From: Sporosarcina sp. Marseille-Q4943 | GTDB lineage: Bacteria; Bacillota; Bacilli; Bacillales_A; Planococcaceae | Direction: 5' to 3' | Assembly: GCF_943736995.1 (NCBI RefSeq) | Contig: NZ_OX031157.1 | Span: 1,709,001 to 1,773,000 of the forward strand | Length of the DNA: 64,000 nucleotides | In this document: in pieces, positions 18,389-25,954 of the stretch | Numbering within the stretch: position 1 is the first letter of the stretch | How the letters are laid out: every line of letters begins with the position of its first letter | The notes under the pieces: generated by a model | Databases searched by the model: none | What the model was told of the DNA's origin: nothing | What the model saw: the letters and a program-made list of their open reading frames with translations, nothing else | Made by a program: the position numbers and the translations under genes

Positions 18389-18450
18389 GTGTGATTGGGA
18401 CCTGGCAAGATGCAGGCCGAAAGAGGGAAATGGGGAATTGCAACGATACT

Positions 18451-18479
18451 ATTATAAGATAACAGAATTTCCTTGGCAA
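18451..18479 (-). promoter_or_regulatory. Urease operon promoter
   Basis: Minus-strand TTGCCA (18474-18479) and TATAAT (18451-18456) with 17-base spacing, a near-consensus sigma-A promoter. It lies right after the hairpin terminator of the upstream dpp-ykf operon and should drive ureABCEFGD and the importer. Confidence 0.75.
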
Positions 18480-18517
18480 CTTTAACGGAAACCGGTAATT
18501 TTTTCTAGGTAATCTCC

Positions 18518-18547
18518 AAAAAGTCGTCCTGAATAAAACAGGACGAC
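18518..18547 (-). terminator. Hairpin terminator insulating the urease promoter (hairpin A)
   Basis: GTCGTCCTG / CAGGACGAC arms with a 7-base loop, followed on the minus strand by TTTTTGG. An almost identical 25-bp hairpin sits exactly 350 bp away over the ykfD stop codon. Confidence 0.7.
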
Positions 18548-18551
18548 CCAA

Positions 18552-18588
18552 AGTGTAGACAAAGTTGTTCTATGACTTTGTCTACACT
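18552..18588. other. 13-bp perfect stem-loop
   Basis: AGTGTAGACAAAG and CTTTGTCTACACT are perfectly complementary, loop of 11 bases. There is no clear T-run on either side, so it may be a structural element of the repeat region rather than a terminator. Confidence 0.6.
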
Positions 18589-18624
18589 CAATTTTAGGGT
18601 TAATTACGCTTAATAGACATATCC

Positions 18625-18873
18625 CTCAGCCTGATTGAAAACGCTTGTCAAGGAAGGCAACCTAAGAGCGCCACGTCCTGTGGCGACGGTTGCATGACTC
18701 GCATCCTGCGAGCCCGCGCGAAGTGGAGCGAAGACGCGAATAGAACTAAAAGTTCATGAGCGGACGAGCGATTATGGAAGGCATTCTAAGGGCGCCGCGT
18801 CCTGCGGCAACGGATGCATGACCTACTTCCTGTAGGCCCCAACAACGGAGCGAGCGTTTGTCAACAGGCTGAG
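18625..18873. mobile_element. MITE-like element with terminal inverted repeats and four covarying hairpins
   Basis: The ends are imperfect inverted repeats: 17 of 21 positions match between 18625-18645 (CTCAGCCTG...AAAACGCT) and the complement of 18853-18873 (CTCAGCCTG...AAACGCT). Inside are two direct modules starting at 18653 and 18777, each with two short hairpins (18670-18684, 18698-18712; 18794-18808, 18822-18836). No coding capacity and no transposase in the window. The right end abuts hairpin B over the ykfD stop. A 14-base copy of the terminus is found again at 43909. Confidence 0.6.
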
Positions 18874-18897
18874 TCGTCCTGACTAAATCAGGACGAC
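18873..18897. repeat. Hairpin B, copy of hairpin A overlapping the ykfD stop
   Basis: Arms GTCGTCCTGA / TCAGGACGAC, loop CTAAA. The last codons and TGA of ykfD are contributed by this hairpin. Confidence 0.7.
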
Positions 18898-19901
18898 CCT
18901 ACCGGCACCTTCGTCGCATCCGAGCGCTTCATTACTTCCTCATCATGCAAGTGGCAGGCGACGAAATGCCCTTCTTCCTTCTCGAGCCATTTTGGCTTCA
19001 ACTCTCCGCAGACCGCCATAGCATATGGACAGCGTGTCCGGAAAACGCAGCCGGACGGTGGATTGATTGGGCTCGGCAGCTCGCCTTGCAACAGAATCCG
19101 TTCTCGCGACTCTTCAATATCCGGATCTGGAATCGGGATTGCCGACAGAAGCGCTTCCGTGTAAGGATGCAATGGCTTGTCATAAAGCTGCGCACTCGTA
19201 GTGAGCTCCACCATATGCCCTAAATACATGACGCCGATCCGGTTTGAGATGTATTTGACCATCGACAAATCGTGAGCGATGAACAAATACGTCAATCCCT
19301 TCTCCCGTTGCAGCCGTTGGAGCAGCTTGACAACTTGCGCCTGCACAGACACATCGAGCGCGGAAATCGGCTCATCCGCAATGATGAATTCCGGATCGAG
19401 CGCTAATGATCTGGCAATGCCGATTCGTTGCCGTTGACCACCGGAAAACTCATGGGGATAGCGGTTTGCATGATCACGGTTCAAGCCGACGTCTTCAAGC
19501 AACTCATTCACACGCGCCCGCATTTCCGCCTGCGTCTTATACATTCCGTGAATTTGCATCGGCTCGGCGATGATCTCGTATACAGTGGAACGGGGATTCA
19601 ATGAAGCGTAAGGATCTTGGAAGATCATCTGCATCTTCTTCAGAAAGCGCTGCCGTTCGCTGTCGGTCATCGTATGGACACTGCGCCCTTCGTACAGCAC
19701 CTCGCCGTCCGTTTTGTTGTACAGGCCCAGAATCGTCCGTCCTGCAGTCGATTTGCCACAGCCGGATTCGCCTACAAGCCCGAACGTCTCCCCTCTGAAA
19801 ATGTCGAAGCTGATGCCATCGACCGCCTTCAACTTCAACCCTTTGCCTACGTCAAAATGGCGTTTCAAATCCTTTACGGATAAAATCACTTCTCCAGCCA
19901 T
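18888..19901 (-). CDS. ykfD: Dipeptide/oligopeptide ABC importer ATPase (YkfD/DppF)
   Basis: 337 residues. Walker A GESGCGKST, signature LSLDPEF preceded by FSGGQRQRIGIARS, Walker B FIIADEPISALDVS, then the C-terminal oligopeptide-transporter domain with the Cys pattern SGCVFRTRCPYAMAVC...ACH expected of OppF/DppF. Last gene of the dpp-ykf operon, as ykfD is in B. subtilis, and probably the second ATPase partner of DppD. The C-terminal VGSS and stop come from an intergenic hairpin repeat, suggesting that the original end was altered by insertion. Confidence 0.93.
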   Translation of the reverse strand: MAGEVILSVKDLKRHFDVGKGLKLKAVDGISFDIFRGETFGLVGESGCGKSTAGRTILGLYNKTDGEVLYEGRSVHTMTDSERQRFLKKMQMIFQDPYASLNPRSTVYEIIAEPMQIHGMYKTQAEMRARVNELLEDVGLNRDHANRYPHEFSGGQRQRIGIARSLALDPEFIIADEPISALDVSVQAQVVKLLQRLQREKGLTYLFIAHDLSMVKYISNRIGVMYLGHMVELTTSAQLYDKPLHPYTEALLSAIPIPDPDIEESRERILLQGELPSPINPPSGCVFRTRCPYAMAVCGELKPKWLEKEEGHFVACHLHDEEVMKRSDATKVPVGSS

Positions 19902-20846
19902 TTAATTTCCCCCTTCATCGTTGCCATATCGGCGGACTGCACACAGTTCCCGCTCCAGCTTCGAACCTTTCAGTATCAATAGCTCGATCGATTGCCCCGT
20001 TGATGGAGAATGCAGAAGCAATCCATTGCCGTAATAAAACCCGACGTGCCGGACATTGCCTTTCCCTTCATCATTTGCAAAGAACAATAAATCTCCTTTT
20101 TCCCATCTCTCCGGCTTATCGATCGGCACTTCCTCACCGCTTTTCGCCTGGTCCCCGGCATCCCGCGGGATGTAATGCCCGCAAGCCTTCAGCATATTGT
20201 ACGTGAAGCCCGAACAATCAAAGCCATACGATGACATCCCGCCCCAGAAATACGGAAGATCCAAATAGGCGAGTCCCTCTTCGACAGCCGCAGCCGCTTT
20301 CCGCTTTTTAAACTGATGGACGGAAGGCGCCCGCACGATATCCGTTTTCAGCACCAATGCCTCCCCGTCCGGCGTCTCCACATGGAAGTGGTCATCGCTT
20401 TCATCGGTCAGAGGCAGAGTTGTATTGAACGGCACGATCATGAGCGGCGTCCCGTCCGGATTCCATAATTGCGATTTGGCGACCGCCACTCTCACGAATC
20501 CACCGGCTTCCGCTAATGGCGACGCCTTTTTCAATTGACGAAGCGGCACCCAGCCGGGATAGCCCCGTTCATCCTTCCTTGACGGTTGCCATACCGCTAT
20601 CACCTTCGCCCATTCACCCTCAATTCTATCAACAATGACCGGCTCGCCGTATAGGAGTTGCGTCTGCACCCGGTTGCCATCGCAAAGGTCGAGCCTTTCC
20701 TCATATGCAAGCTTCTCGAGCCATTTATTCAGTCGTAGCGGATTGGAAACACCGTCCGCATCCACCTCCCGCACGGATTCCGGCGACGTCCAAACCGTTG
20801 CGACCGGCACTGCGCACGCATACATATTCACTGTCATCTCCGTCAT
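19902..20846 (-). CDS. ykfC: Gamma-D-glutamyl-L-diamino acid endopeptidase, NlpC/P60 (YkfC)
   Basis: 314 residues, no signal peptide, so cytosolic. Two N-terminal SH3b-like domains (about 10-110 and 115-175) precede the NlpC/P60 domain with Cys211 (YGFDCSGFTYNM), His267 (VRHVGFYYG) and His279 (LLHSPSTG). Spacing follows the B. cereus YkfC catalytic triad. It should cut L-Ala-gamma-D-Glu from diaminopimelate-containing murein peptides, giving the dipeptide handled by the epimerase next to it. Confidence 0.93.
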   Translation of the reverse strand: MTEMTVNMYACAVPVATVWTSPESVREVDADGVSNPLRLNKWLEKLAYEERLDLCDGNRVQTQLLYGEPVIVDRIEGEWAKVIAVWQPSRKDERGYPGWVPLRQLKKASPLAEAGGFVRVAVAKSQLWNPDGTPLMIVPFNTTLPLTDESDDHFHVETPDGEALVLKTDIVRAPSVHQFKKRKAAAAVEEGLAYLDLPYFWGGMSSYGFDCSGFTYNMLKACGHYIPRDAGDQAKSGEEVPIDKPERWEKGDLLFFANDEGKGNVRHVGFYYGNGLLLHSPSTGQSIELLILKGSKLERELCAVRRYGNDEGGN

Positions 20847-21949
20847 TGTCCTGTCCCCTTCCCGATCAGTTCCATACCTTCCTGATCCAATCCGAAACCC
20901 GGCCCTTTTGTCAGCCGGATGACTCTTCCTTCATAGACGATGCCGCCGGCGACGATATCCTCCGCCAACATGAGCGGCGCATCGAAATCGAATCGCGTAA
21001 TGTTCGGCTGACTGGCGGCTAAATGGGCTGCAGCCGTAATTCCGAGTTTCGTCTCGATCATGCTTCCGACCATGCATTCAACCCCATACGTTTCAGCCAG
21101 CGCATTAATCTTCAATGCCTCATGGATACCGCCCGATTTCATCAGCTTAATGTTGATCAAATCCGCTGCCCGCAGCTCCAACACACGGAGTGCATCTTTC
21201 GGTGAAAACACGCTTTCATCCGCCATGATTGGCGTTAACGTATGATTTGTCACATACTGAAGCCCCTCGATATCATCCGCAGGCACCGGCTGTTCAATCA
21301 ATTCGATGTCAAGACCCGCATCCTCCATCTTGCCGATCGCAAAGACGGCCTCTTTCGGTTTCCACCCTTGGTTCGCATCGAGCCGGATTTTCGGTCCTGG
21401 CCCGATCCTTTCCCGAATCGCCCGGATGCGTTCGATATCCTCACTGATGTCCCCGATGCCGACCTTCACTTTCAACACATTGAAACCTTCAGCAATGTAA
21501 CGCTCCGCATCGTCCGCCATTTCGATCGCGTCATTGACACTTACCGTGAAGTCAGTTTCTATTTTCTCGCGGAATCCGCCGAGCAATTGATAAAGCGGCA
21601 ATCCCGCCAACTGGCCGAGCAGATCATGGATAGCCATATCGACCGCGGCCTTCGCACTTGTATTGCGGACGATCGACCGTTTGAGCAGGCGGAAGACCTC
21701 CTCGCGATTCCGGACATCCACCCCTATCAAAAGTGGCGAAATTACTTCTTCAATCGTGTATGTAATGCTTCCGAGGGAGTCTCCTGTAATGACGTGGGTC
21801 GGAGGCGCCTCCCCCCAACCGATGCGCCCATCTTCACTCGTTATCTTCACGTAGATCGCGTACGCCGTCGTCACCGTCCGCAGCGCCGTTTTAAACGGCT
21901 TTGTCAACGGAACGGCGACAGGAATTGTTTCAATTGTACGGATGCGCAA
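20843..21949 (-). CDS. ykfB: L-Ala-D/L-Glu epimerase (YkfB)
   Basis: 368 residues, enolase superfamily, muconate-lactonizing subgroup. The KVKVG lysine motif, metal ligands in RLDANQGW, ELIEQPV and MADESVF, and the second catalytic lysine in INIKLMKSGG are all visible. It converts L-Ala-D-Glu to L-Ala-L-Glu so that ordinary peptidases can finish degradation. The start directly abuts the ykfA stop, and its end overlaps the ykfC start. Confidence 0.93.
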   Translation of the reverse strand: MRIRTIETIPVAVPLTKPFKTALRTVTTAYAIYVKITSEDGRIGWGEAPPTHVITGDSLGSITYTIEEVISPLLIGVDVRNREEVFRLLKRSIVRNTSAKAAVDMAIHDLLGQLAGLPLYQLLGGFREKIETDFTVSVNDAIEMADDAERYIAEGFNVLKVKVGIGDISEDIERIRAIRERIGPGPKIRLDANQGWKPKEAVFAIGKMEDAGLDIELIEQPVPADDIEGLQYVTNHTLTPIMADESVFSPKDALRVLELRAADLINIKLMKSGGIHEALKINALAETYGVECMVGSMIETKLGITAAAHLAASQPNITRFDFDAPLMLAEDIVAGGIVYEGRVIRLTKGPGFGLDQEGMELIGKGTGQ

Positions 21950-22873
21950 TCATTCCACCCCCGGCAAAATCGTCAACGTCTTTTTGTCAGCGTCCAGCTT
22001 CGCATCAACCCCTAGGGGAATCGCGAAATGCGGCTCGCAGTGGCCTATCTTGAAGCCCTCCACAACCGGCTTCCCTAAACCGCCTAGATAATGGTGAAAC
22101 ACTTCATCCAACGACAGGGTCTTCTTTTGTTTCTTCGGCTCTGCATCCGAGAAATCCCCAATGACGATGCCTGATGCATCTGCTAATTTCCCTGCCATCC
22201 GCAATTGGTTCAACATCCCATCGACCCGATACGGTTCTTCGCCGACGTCTTCGATGAAGAGCAGCTTGCCTTTCGTATCGACTTCGAATTTCGTCCCAAT
22301 CGTGTCCGCGAGCAGCGATAAATTGCCTCCGACAAGCTCGCCTTGTGCACTGCCTCCGGCAAAAGCGTTCAATGCGGATATCTCTTCCGTGTAGTGAAGT
22401 TCCATCGGTTCGAACAGTTGTTGGAACATCTTTGCGGATAGCTCATGGAACGTATCTTTTCCGACACAAGATGCGAGCATCGGACCATGAAAGGTAACGA
22501 GATTCGAATAGAGACCAATTGCGGTATGAAGAAATGTAATGTCGCTGAATCCCCAGAACACTTTCGGGTTTTCCTGAATCAGTTGCAAATCCAATCGGTC
22601 GGTGTAACGCGCTGAACCGTAACCGCCCCCCGCGCAAATGATGCCGCTGATGGACGGGTCTGCGAACATCGCTTCCAAGTCTTGCAGCCGTTCATCATCC
22701 GTCCCCGCCAAATAGCCGTTAACATTTTTCACATGTCGTCCAAATTTCCATTTCAAGCCAAGCTGCTCCAGAAAAACGAGCGAGCGTTCAAGATTTTCTT
22801 GATTCGGAGGGCTAGACGGCGCAACGATTCCAATCGTATCCCCCGGTTGAAGCCTTTTCGGTCGAATTCTCAT
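21950..22873 (-). CDS. ykfA: LD-carboxypeptidase-like S66 peptidase (YkfA)
   Basis: 307 residues. The S66 blocks are LQPGDTIGIVAPSSP, the nucleophile Ser in AGGGYGSARYTDRLD, the Glu in LLFIEDVGEEPYRVDGML and the His in IGHCEPHFAIPLGVDA. No signal peptide, so cytosolic. It belongs to the LdcA/MccF group and should trim murein peptides (L,D-carboxypeptidase) or related acyl compounds. ATG follows GAGGTGCAGGGG. The 266-bp gap upstream holds a repeat array. Confidence 0.9.
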   Translation of the reverse strand: MRIRPKRLQPGDTIGIVAPSSPPNQENLERSLVFLEQLGLKWKFGRHVKNVNGYLAGTDDERLQDLEAMFADPSISGIICAGGGYGSARYTDRLDLQLIQENPKVFWGFSDITFLHTAIGLYSNLVTFHGPMLASCVGKDTFHELSAKMFQQLFEPMELHYTEEISALNAFAGGSAQGELVGGNLSLLADTIGTKFEVDTKGKLLFIEDVGEEPYRVDGMLNQLRMAGKLADASGIVIGDFSDAEPKKQKKTLSLDEVFHHYLGGLGKPVVEGFKIGHCEPHFAIPLGVDAKLDADKKTLTILPGVE

Positions 22874-22909
22874 TCCCCTGCACCTCTTTCAATGAAAAAT
22901 CATAGGTAA

Positions 22910-23097
22910 CGCATAACTTTATCCAAAAACGCATAAACGCTTCGAAATGCGCATAAATCGTCGCAATCACGCATAACCGCACCGATACACGCATAAATCA
23001 TAGAAATCACGCATAACCGTGCCGATATACGCATAAAACGCTGCATCCACGCATAAACGTCCCAAAATCACGCATAACTCTGTCCAATTGCGCATAA
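22910..23097 (-). repeat. Phased short-repeat array, 20-bp period, inside the dpp-ykf operon (array 2)
   Basis: CGCATAA (TTATGCG on the minus strand) occurs at 22910, 22930, 22950, 22970, 22990, 23010, 23030, 23050, 23071 and 23091: ten units, 20 bases apart with one 21. Many minus-strand units read TTATGCGTGATT, close to the TTATCGGTCATT unit of arrays 1 and 3. Bases between are variable. It should be transcribed with the operon. A 20-bp period is not a codon multiple. Confidence 0.88.
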
Positions 23098-23103
23098 TTG
23101 GAA

Positions 23104-23133
23104 AGTCGCGGCGCCATGACGGACACCGCGACT
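23104..23133 (-). terminator. Hairpin after dppE, probable attenuator
   Basis: AGTCGCGG / CCGCGACT stem, only TTT after it on the minus strand. Placed between the binding-protein gene and ykfA, it could allow more dppE than downstream message. Confidence 0.55.
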
Positions 23134-23139
23134 TGTGCA

Positions 23140-24801
23140 TTAGTTCTTATCTGCGTATTTCAAGTCGACGTAGCCGACAGGGTGGCGCAGGATACCGGAT
23201 ACGCCCGGTTTTTCAAGTGATGTCGAGTTGTAGAAGTATAGTGGGAATACAGGCATTTCATCCATTAGAAGTGTATCGGCCTGTTTCAGCAATTCCCAAC
23301 GTTTGTTTTCGTCCGTTTCATTCTTAATGTCCGCGATCAGCTTATCATACTCCGCGTTCGACCATGTTGTACGGTTCATGGAAGAGCCGGTGATGAAGCT
23401 TTCAAGCGCGTTCACAGGGTCTGCATAGTCATGCAGGAAAGATGAACGGGACATTTGGTATTTGAACTCTTTTTGCTCAGAAAGGAATACTCCGCTTTCC
23501 ACGTTTTGCAGCTCAGCGTCAACTCCAAGTACTTCCTTGAATTTGGATTGAAGTGCAATCGCAATGTTCTGATGCGATTCGCTCGTATTGTATGAAAGTG
23601 TTATTTTAGGTAGCTCCGTATAGCCTTCCTCTTTCATTCCTTCTTCCAAGAGCTGTTTTGCTTTTTCAGGATTAAAAGAAACGAGGTCGCCTACGGAATC
23701 ACGGAATTCTTTGCCGTCCGGTCCGATGAATCCGTATGTGACGAACCCGTGTGCCGGCTTTTCACCATTTTTTGTTACAAAATTGACGATTTCCTCTTGA
23801 TCGACCGCATATGCGAATGCTTGACGGATCTTTTTGTTCGTGAATGGTTCCATCGAAGTGTTGAAGCGGTAGAAATACAAGCCCGCTTGGTCATCGATGC
23901 GAAGTTCTTCGCTGTCTTTCAATTGGTCCGCGATTTCAGACGGTACGCCTGTCACGTCCAATTCATTCGCTTGATACATTTGATAGGCTGTCGTTGTGTC
24001 GTTGACCATCGCCCAGTGGACTTTATCCAACTTGACAGCATCCGCATCCCAATAATGTTCGTTCTTTTCGAACTCAAAGCTGACATCATGATCCCATTTG
24101 CTCAATTTGAATGGACCGTTCCCCACGAATGTTGCAGCTTCCGTATGCCAAGTCGGATCAGCAGATGCCACTTTTTCGTTGATTGGGAAGAAGCTTGGGT
24201 TTGTAATGATGTTCAAGAATGCTTCGTTCGGTGAAGTCAATTTAACGACAAATGTTTTTTCATCTTGGGCTTCGATAGCGATGTCATCCGCAGAGCCTTC
24301 CCCGTTATTGTACGCTTCCGCTCCTTCGATGAAGTACGCAAGGAACGCTGCAGGTGATGCTGTTTCCGGATTCAACATATGCTTCCATGCGAACACGAAA
24401 TCTCCCGCTACGACAGGGTCGCCATTCGACCATTTTGCGTTTTCGCGGATTGTGAATGTATACGTCAAGCCATCTTCGGAAATATCGATTTTTTCAGCTG
24501 TCGCCTCGACTGCTTTATGGTCCTGATCAAGGCGCGTCAAACCTTCCATAATATTGTTTAGCGCGCTCCAAGACACTGCGTTGAACCCGATGGATGGATC
24601 GAACGATGTCGGCTCCTCCCCGTTGTTCATTAAGAGAATTTTCTCCCCGGTTGTCGCCTCTTCTGTCTTGCCTTCTTCTTTTCCTTTATCCGTCGGCGTA
24701 GTGTCCGCGGGTTTTTCCTTGCCCGCGTCCTTGTTTGCGGTACATGCTGCAAGTACGAGCGCAAGCATTGCCACCATCAAAAATGTTAACCATTTCTTCA
24801 T
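23140..24801 (-). CDS. dppE: Peptide-binding lipoprotein of the Dpp system (DppE)
   Basis: 553 residues. Lipoprotein signal to Cys20 (LVLAACTAN), then a Lys/Glu/Thr-rich linker to about 52 and SBP family 5: MNNGEEPTSFDPSIGF, YTFTIRENAKWSNGDPVVAGDFVFAWK and NKKIRQAFAYAVDQEEIVNFV. By position it is the DppE equivalent; in this family such proteins bind oligopeptides including the murein tripeptide L-Ala-gamma-D-Glu-mDap. Ligand inferred from the operon. Confidence 0.93.
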   Translation of the reverse strand: MKKWLTFLMVAMLALVLAACTANKDAGKEKPADTTPTDKGKEEGKTEEATTGEKILLMNNGEEPTSFDPSIGFNAVSWSALNNIMEGLTRLDQDHKAVEATAEKIDISEDGLTYTFTIRENAKWSNGDPVVAGDFVFAWKHMLNPETASPAAFLAYFIEGAEAYNNGEGSADDIAIEAQDEKTFVVKLTSPNEAFLNIITNPSFFPINEKVASADPTWHTEAATFVGNGPFKLSKWDHDVSFEFEKNEHYWDADAVKLDKVHWAMVNDTTTAYQMYQANELDVTGVPSEIADQLKDSEELRIDDQAGLYFYRFNTSMEPFTNKKIRQAFAYAVDQEEIVNFVTKNGEKPAHGFVTYGFIGPDGKEFRDSVGDLVSFNPEKAKQLLEEGMKEEGYTELPKITLSYNTSESHQNIAIALQSKFKEVLGVDAELQNVESGVFLSEQKEFKYQMSRSSFLHDYADPVNALESFITGSSMNRTTWSNAEYDKLIADIKNETDENKRWELLKQADTLLMDEMPVFPLYFYNSTSLEKPGVSGILRHPVGYVDLKYADKN

Positions 24802-24857
24802 TCCAAAAGCCCCCTTTGTTTGTATATGACTTGCAAAGCACTTTCGTGCGAAAAACC

Positions 24858-25949
24858 TTAATTGTGGCCGAACAATTTCTTCGCCCGCTCATCCTGCAGC
24901 CAGCAATCGACGGCGTGCGTCTTGGACAAGTTGGTCGTTGCCGGGTAGATGCGATCACATACTTCCATTGCAAATGGGCATCTTGCTGTGAATGGACATC
25001 CGATCGGCGGTGCGAATAGATCCGGCGGTGTCCCCTCGATCGGTTGAAGCTCCTCTTCCTTCAGATCGAGCCGCGGAACGGAAGCCAGCAGCCCTTTCGT
25101 ATAAGGGTGTTGCGGTGTGTAGAACACTTCGCGCTTTTCCCCGATTTCAATGACTTTCCCCGCATACATGACCGCTATCCGATCTGCGATTTTGGCAACA
25201 ACACCCAAATCGTGTGTTATGAGAATGATCGAAACGCCTGTCCGTTCCTGGATTTCTTCGAACAGCTCGAGAATCTGCGCCTGGATTGTCACGTCCAGAG
25301 CAGTCGTCGGCTCGTCCGCGATGAGCAGTTCAGGTTCACAGATTAGAGCAATCGCAATGACGATCCGCTGACGCATCCCACCCGAAAACTGATGAGGATA
25401 TTGCCTCATCCTTTCCTCGGGATTCGGGATGCCGACCACTTCCAGCAGCTTGATCGCTTTTTCGCGCGCTTCGGCTTTACTCACTTTTTGGTGGGTCCGC
25501 AATCCTTCCGTCAACTGCTCCCCAATTTTGAGGGTCGGATTCAAAGCGGTCATCGGATCTTGGAAGATCATCGAAATATCGACCCCTTGCACTTTCCTCA
25601 TGTCGGATTTATCGAGCTTCGTCAAATCCTTCCCTTTAAAGAGGACACTTCCGTTTTTAATGCGTCCCGCCGGCTTAGGAATCAGTCCCATAATCGTATT
25701 CGCGGTGACGCTTTTACCACATCCCGATTCCCCGACAATCGCAAGCGTCTCTCCTTTATACAGGTCGAACGAAACGCCGCGAAGAGCCTGCACTTCCCCT
25801 CCGAATGTCTTGAATGACACGTGTAGATCCTTGACGGATAGCATGACATCCGTAAACGTTTTCGTGCGCTTGCGCAATTGGCCCGGTTCCGGTGCTACTG
25901 CGGTTCCGCCTTGATTGTCATCTATCGGTGCATATTTTCTATCTTCCAA
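24858..25949 (-). CDS. dppD: Dipeptide ABC importer ATPase DppD
   Basis: 363 residues. Walker A GESGCGKSV, signature FSGGMRQRIVIAIAL, Walker B LLIADEPTTALDVT, and a C-terminal domain with GCPFTARCPFAMEVC...CW. There is an unusual ~35-residue charged N-terminal extension before the normal start (MLSVKDLHVSF). The open frame begins with GTG at 25958 touching its Shine-Dalgarno; the TTG at 25949 is eight bases from GAGGGGG and is preferred. Starting at the internal Met (25844) would remove the extension but has no good site. Confidence 0.9.
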   Translation of the reverse strand: MEDRKYAPIDDNQGGTAVAPEPGQLRKRTKTFTDVMLSVKDLHVSFKTFGGEVQALRGVSFDLYKGETLAIVGESGCGKSVTANTIMGLIPKPAGRIKNGSVLFKGKDLTKLDKSDMRKVQGVDISMIFQDPMTALNPTLKIGEQLTEGLRTHQKVSKAEAREKAIKLLEVVGIPNPEERMRQYPHQFSGGMRQRIVIAIALICEPELLIADEPTTALDVTIQAQILELFEEIQERTGVSIILITHDLGVVAKIADRIAVMYAGKVIEIGEKREVFYTPQHPYTKGLLASVPRLDLKEEELQPIEGTPPDLFAPPIGCPFTARCPFAMEVCDRIYPATTNLSKTHAVDCWLQDERAKKLFGHN

Positions 25950-25954
25950 TCCAT

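Noticed and set aside
18369..18551. 60-codon minus-strand open frame before ureA
   Set aside because: It overlaps the ure promoter and terminator hairpin, and has no ribosome binding site or recognisable sequence.
18625..18873. Insertion sequence
   Set aside because: No transposase coding capacity in 249 bp; called MITE-like only because of its inverted ends.
22910..23097. CRISPR array
   Set aside because: Only 7-12 conserved bases per 20-bp unit, no 25-40 bp repeats or spacers, and no cas genes.
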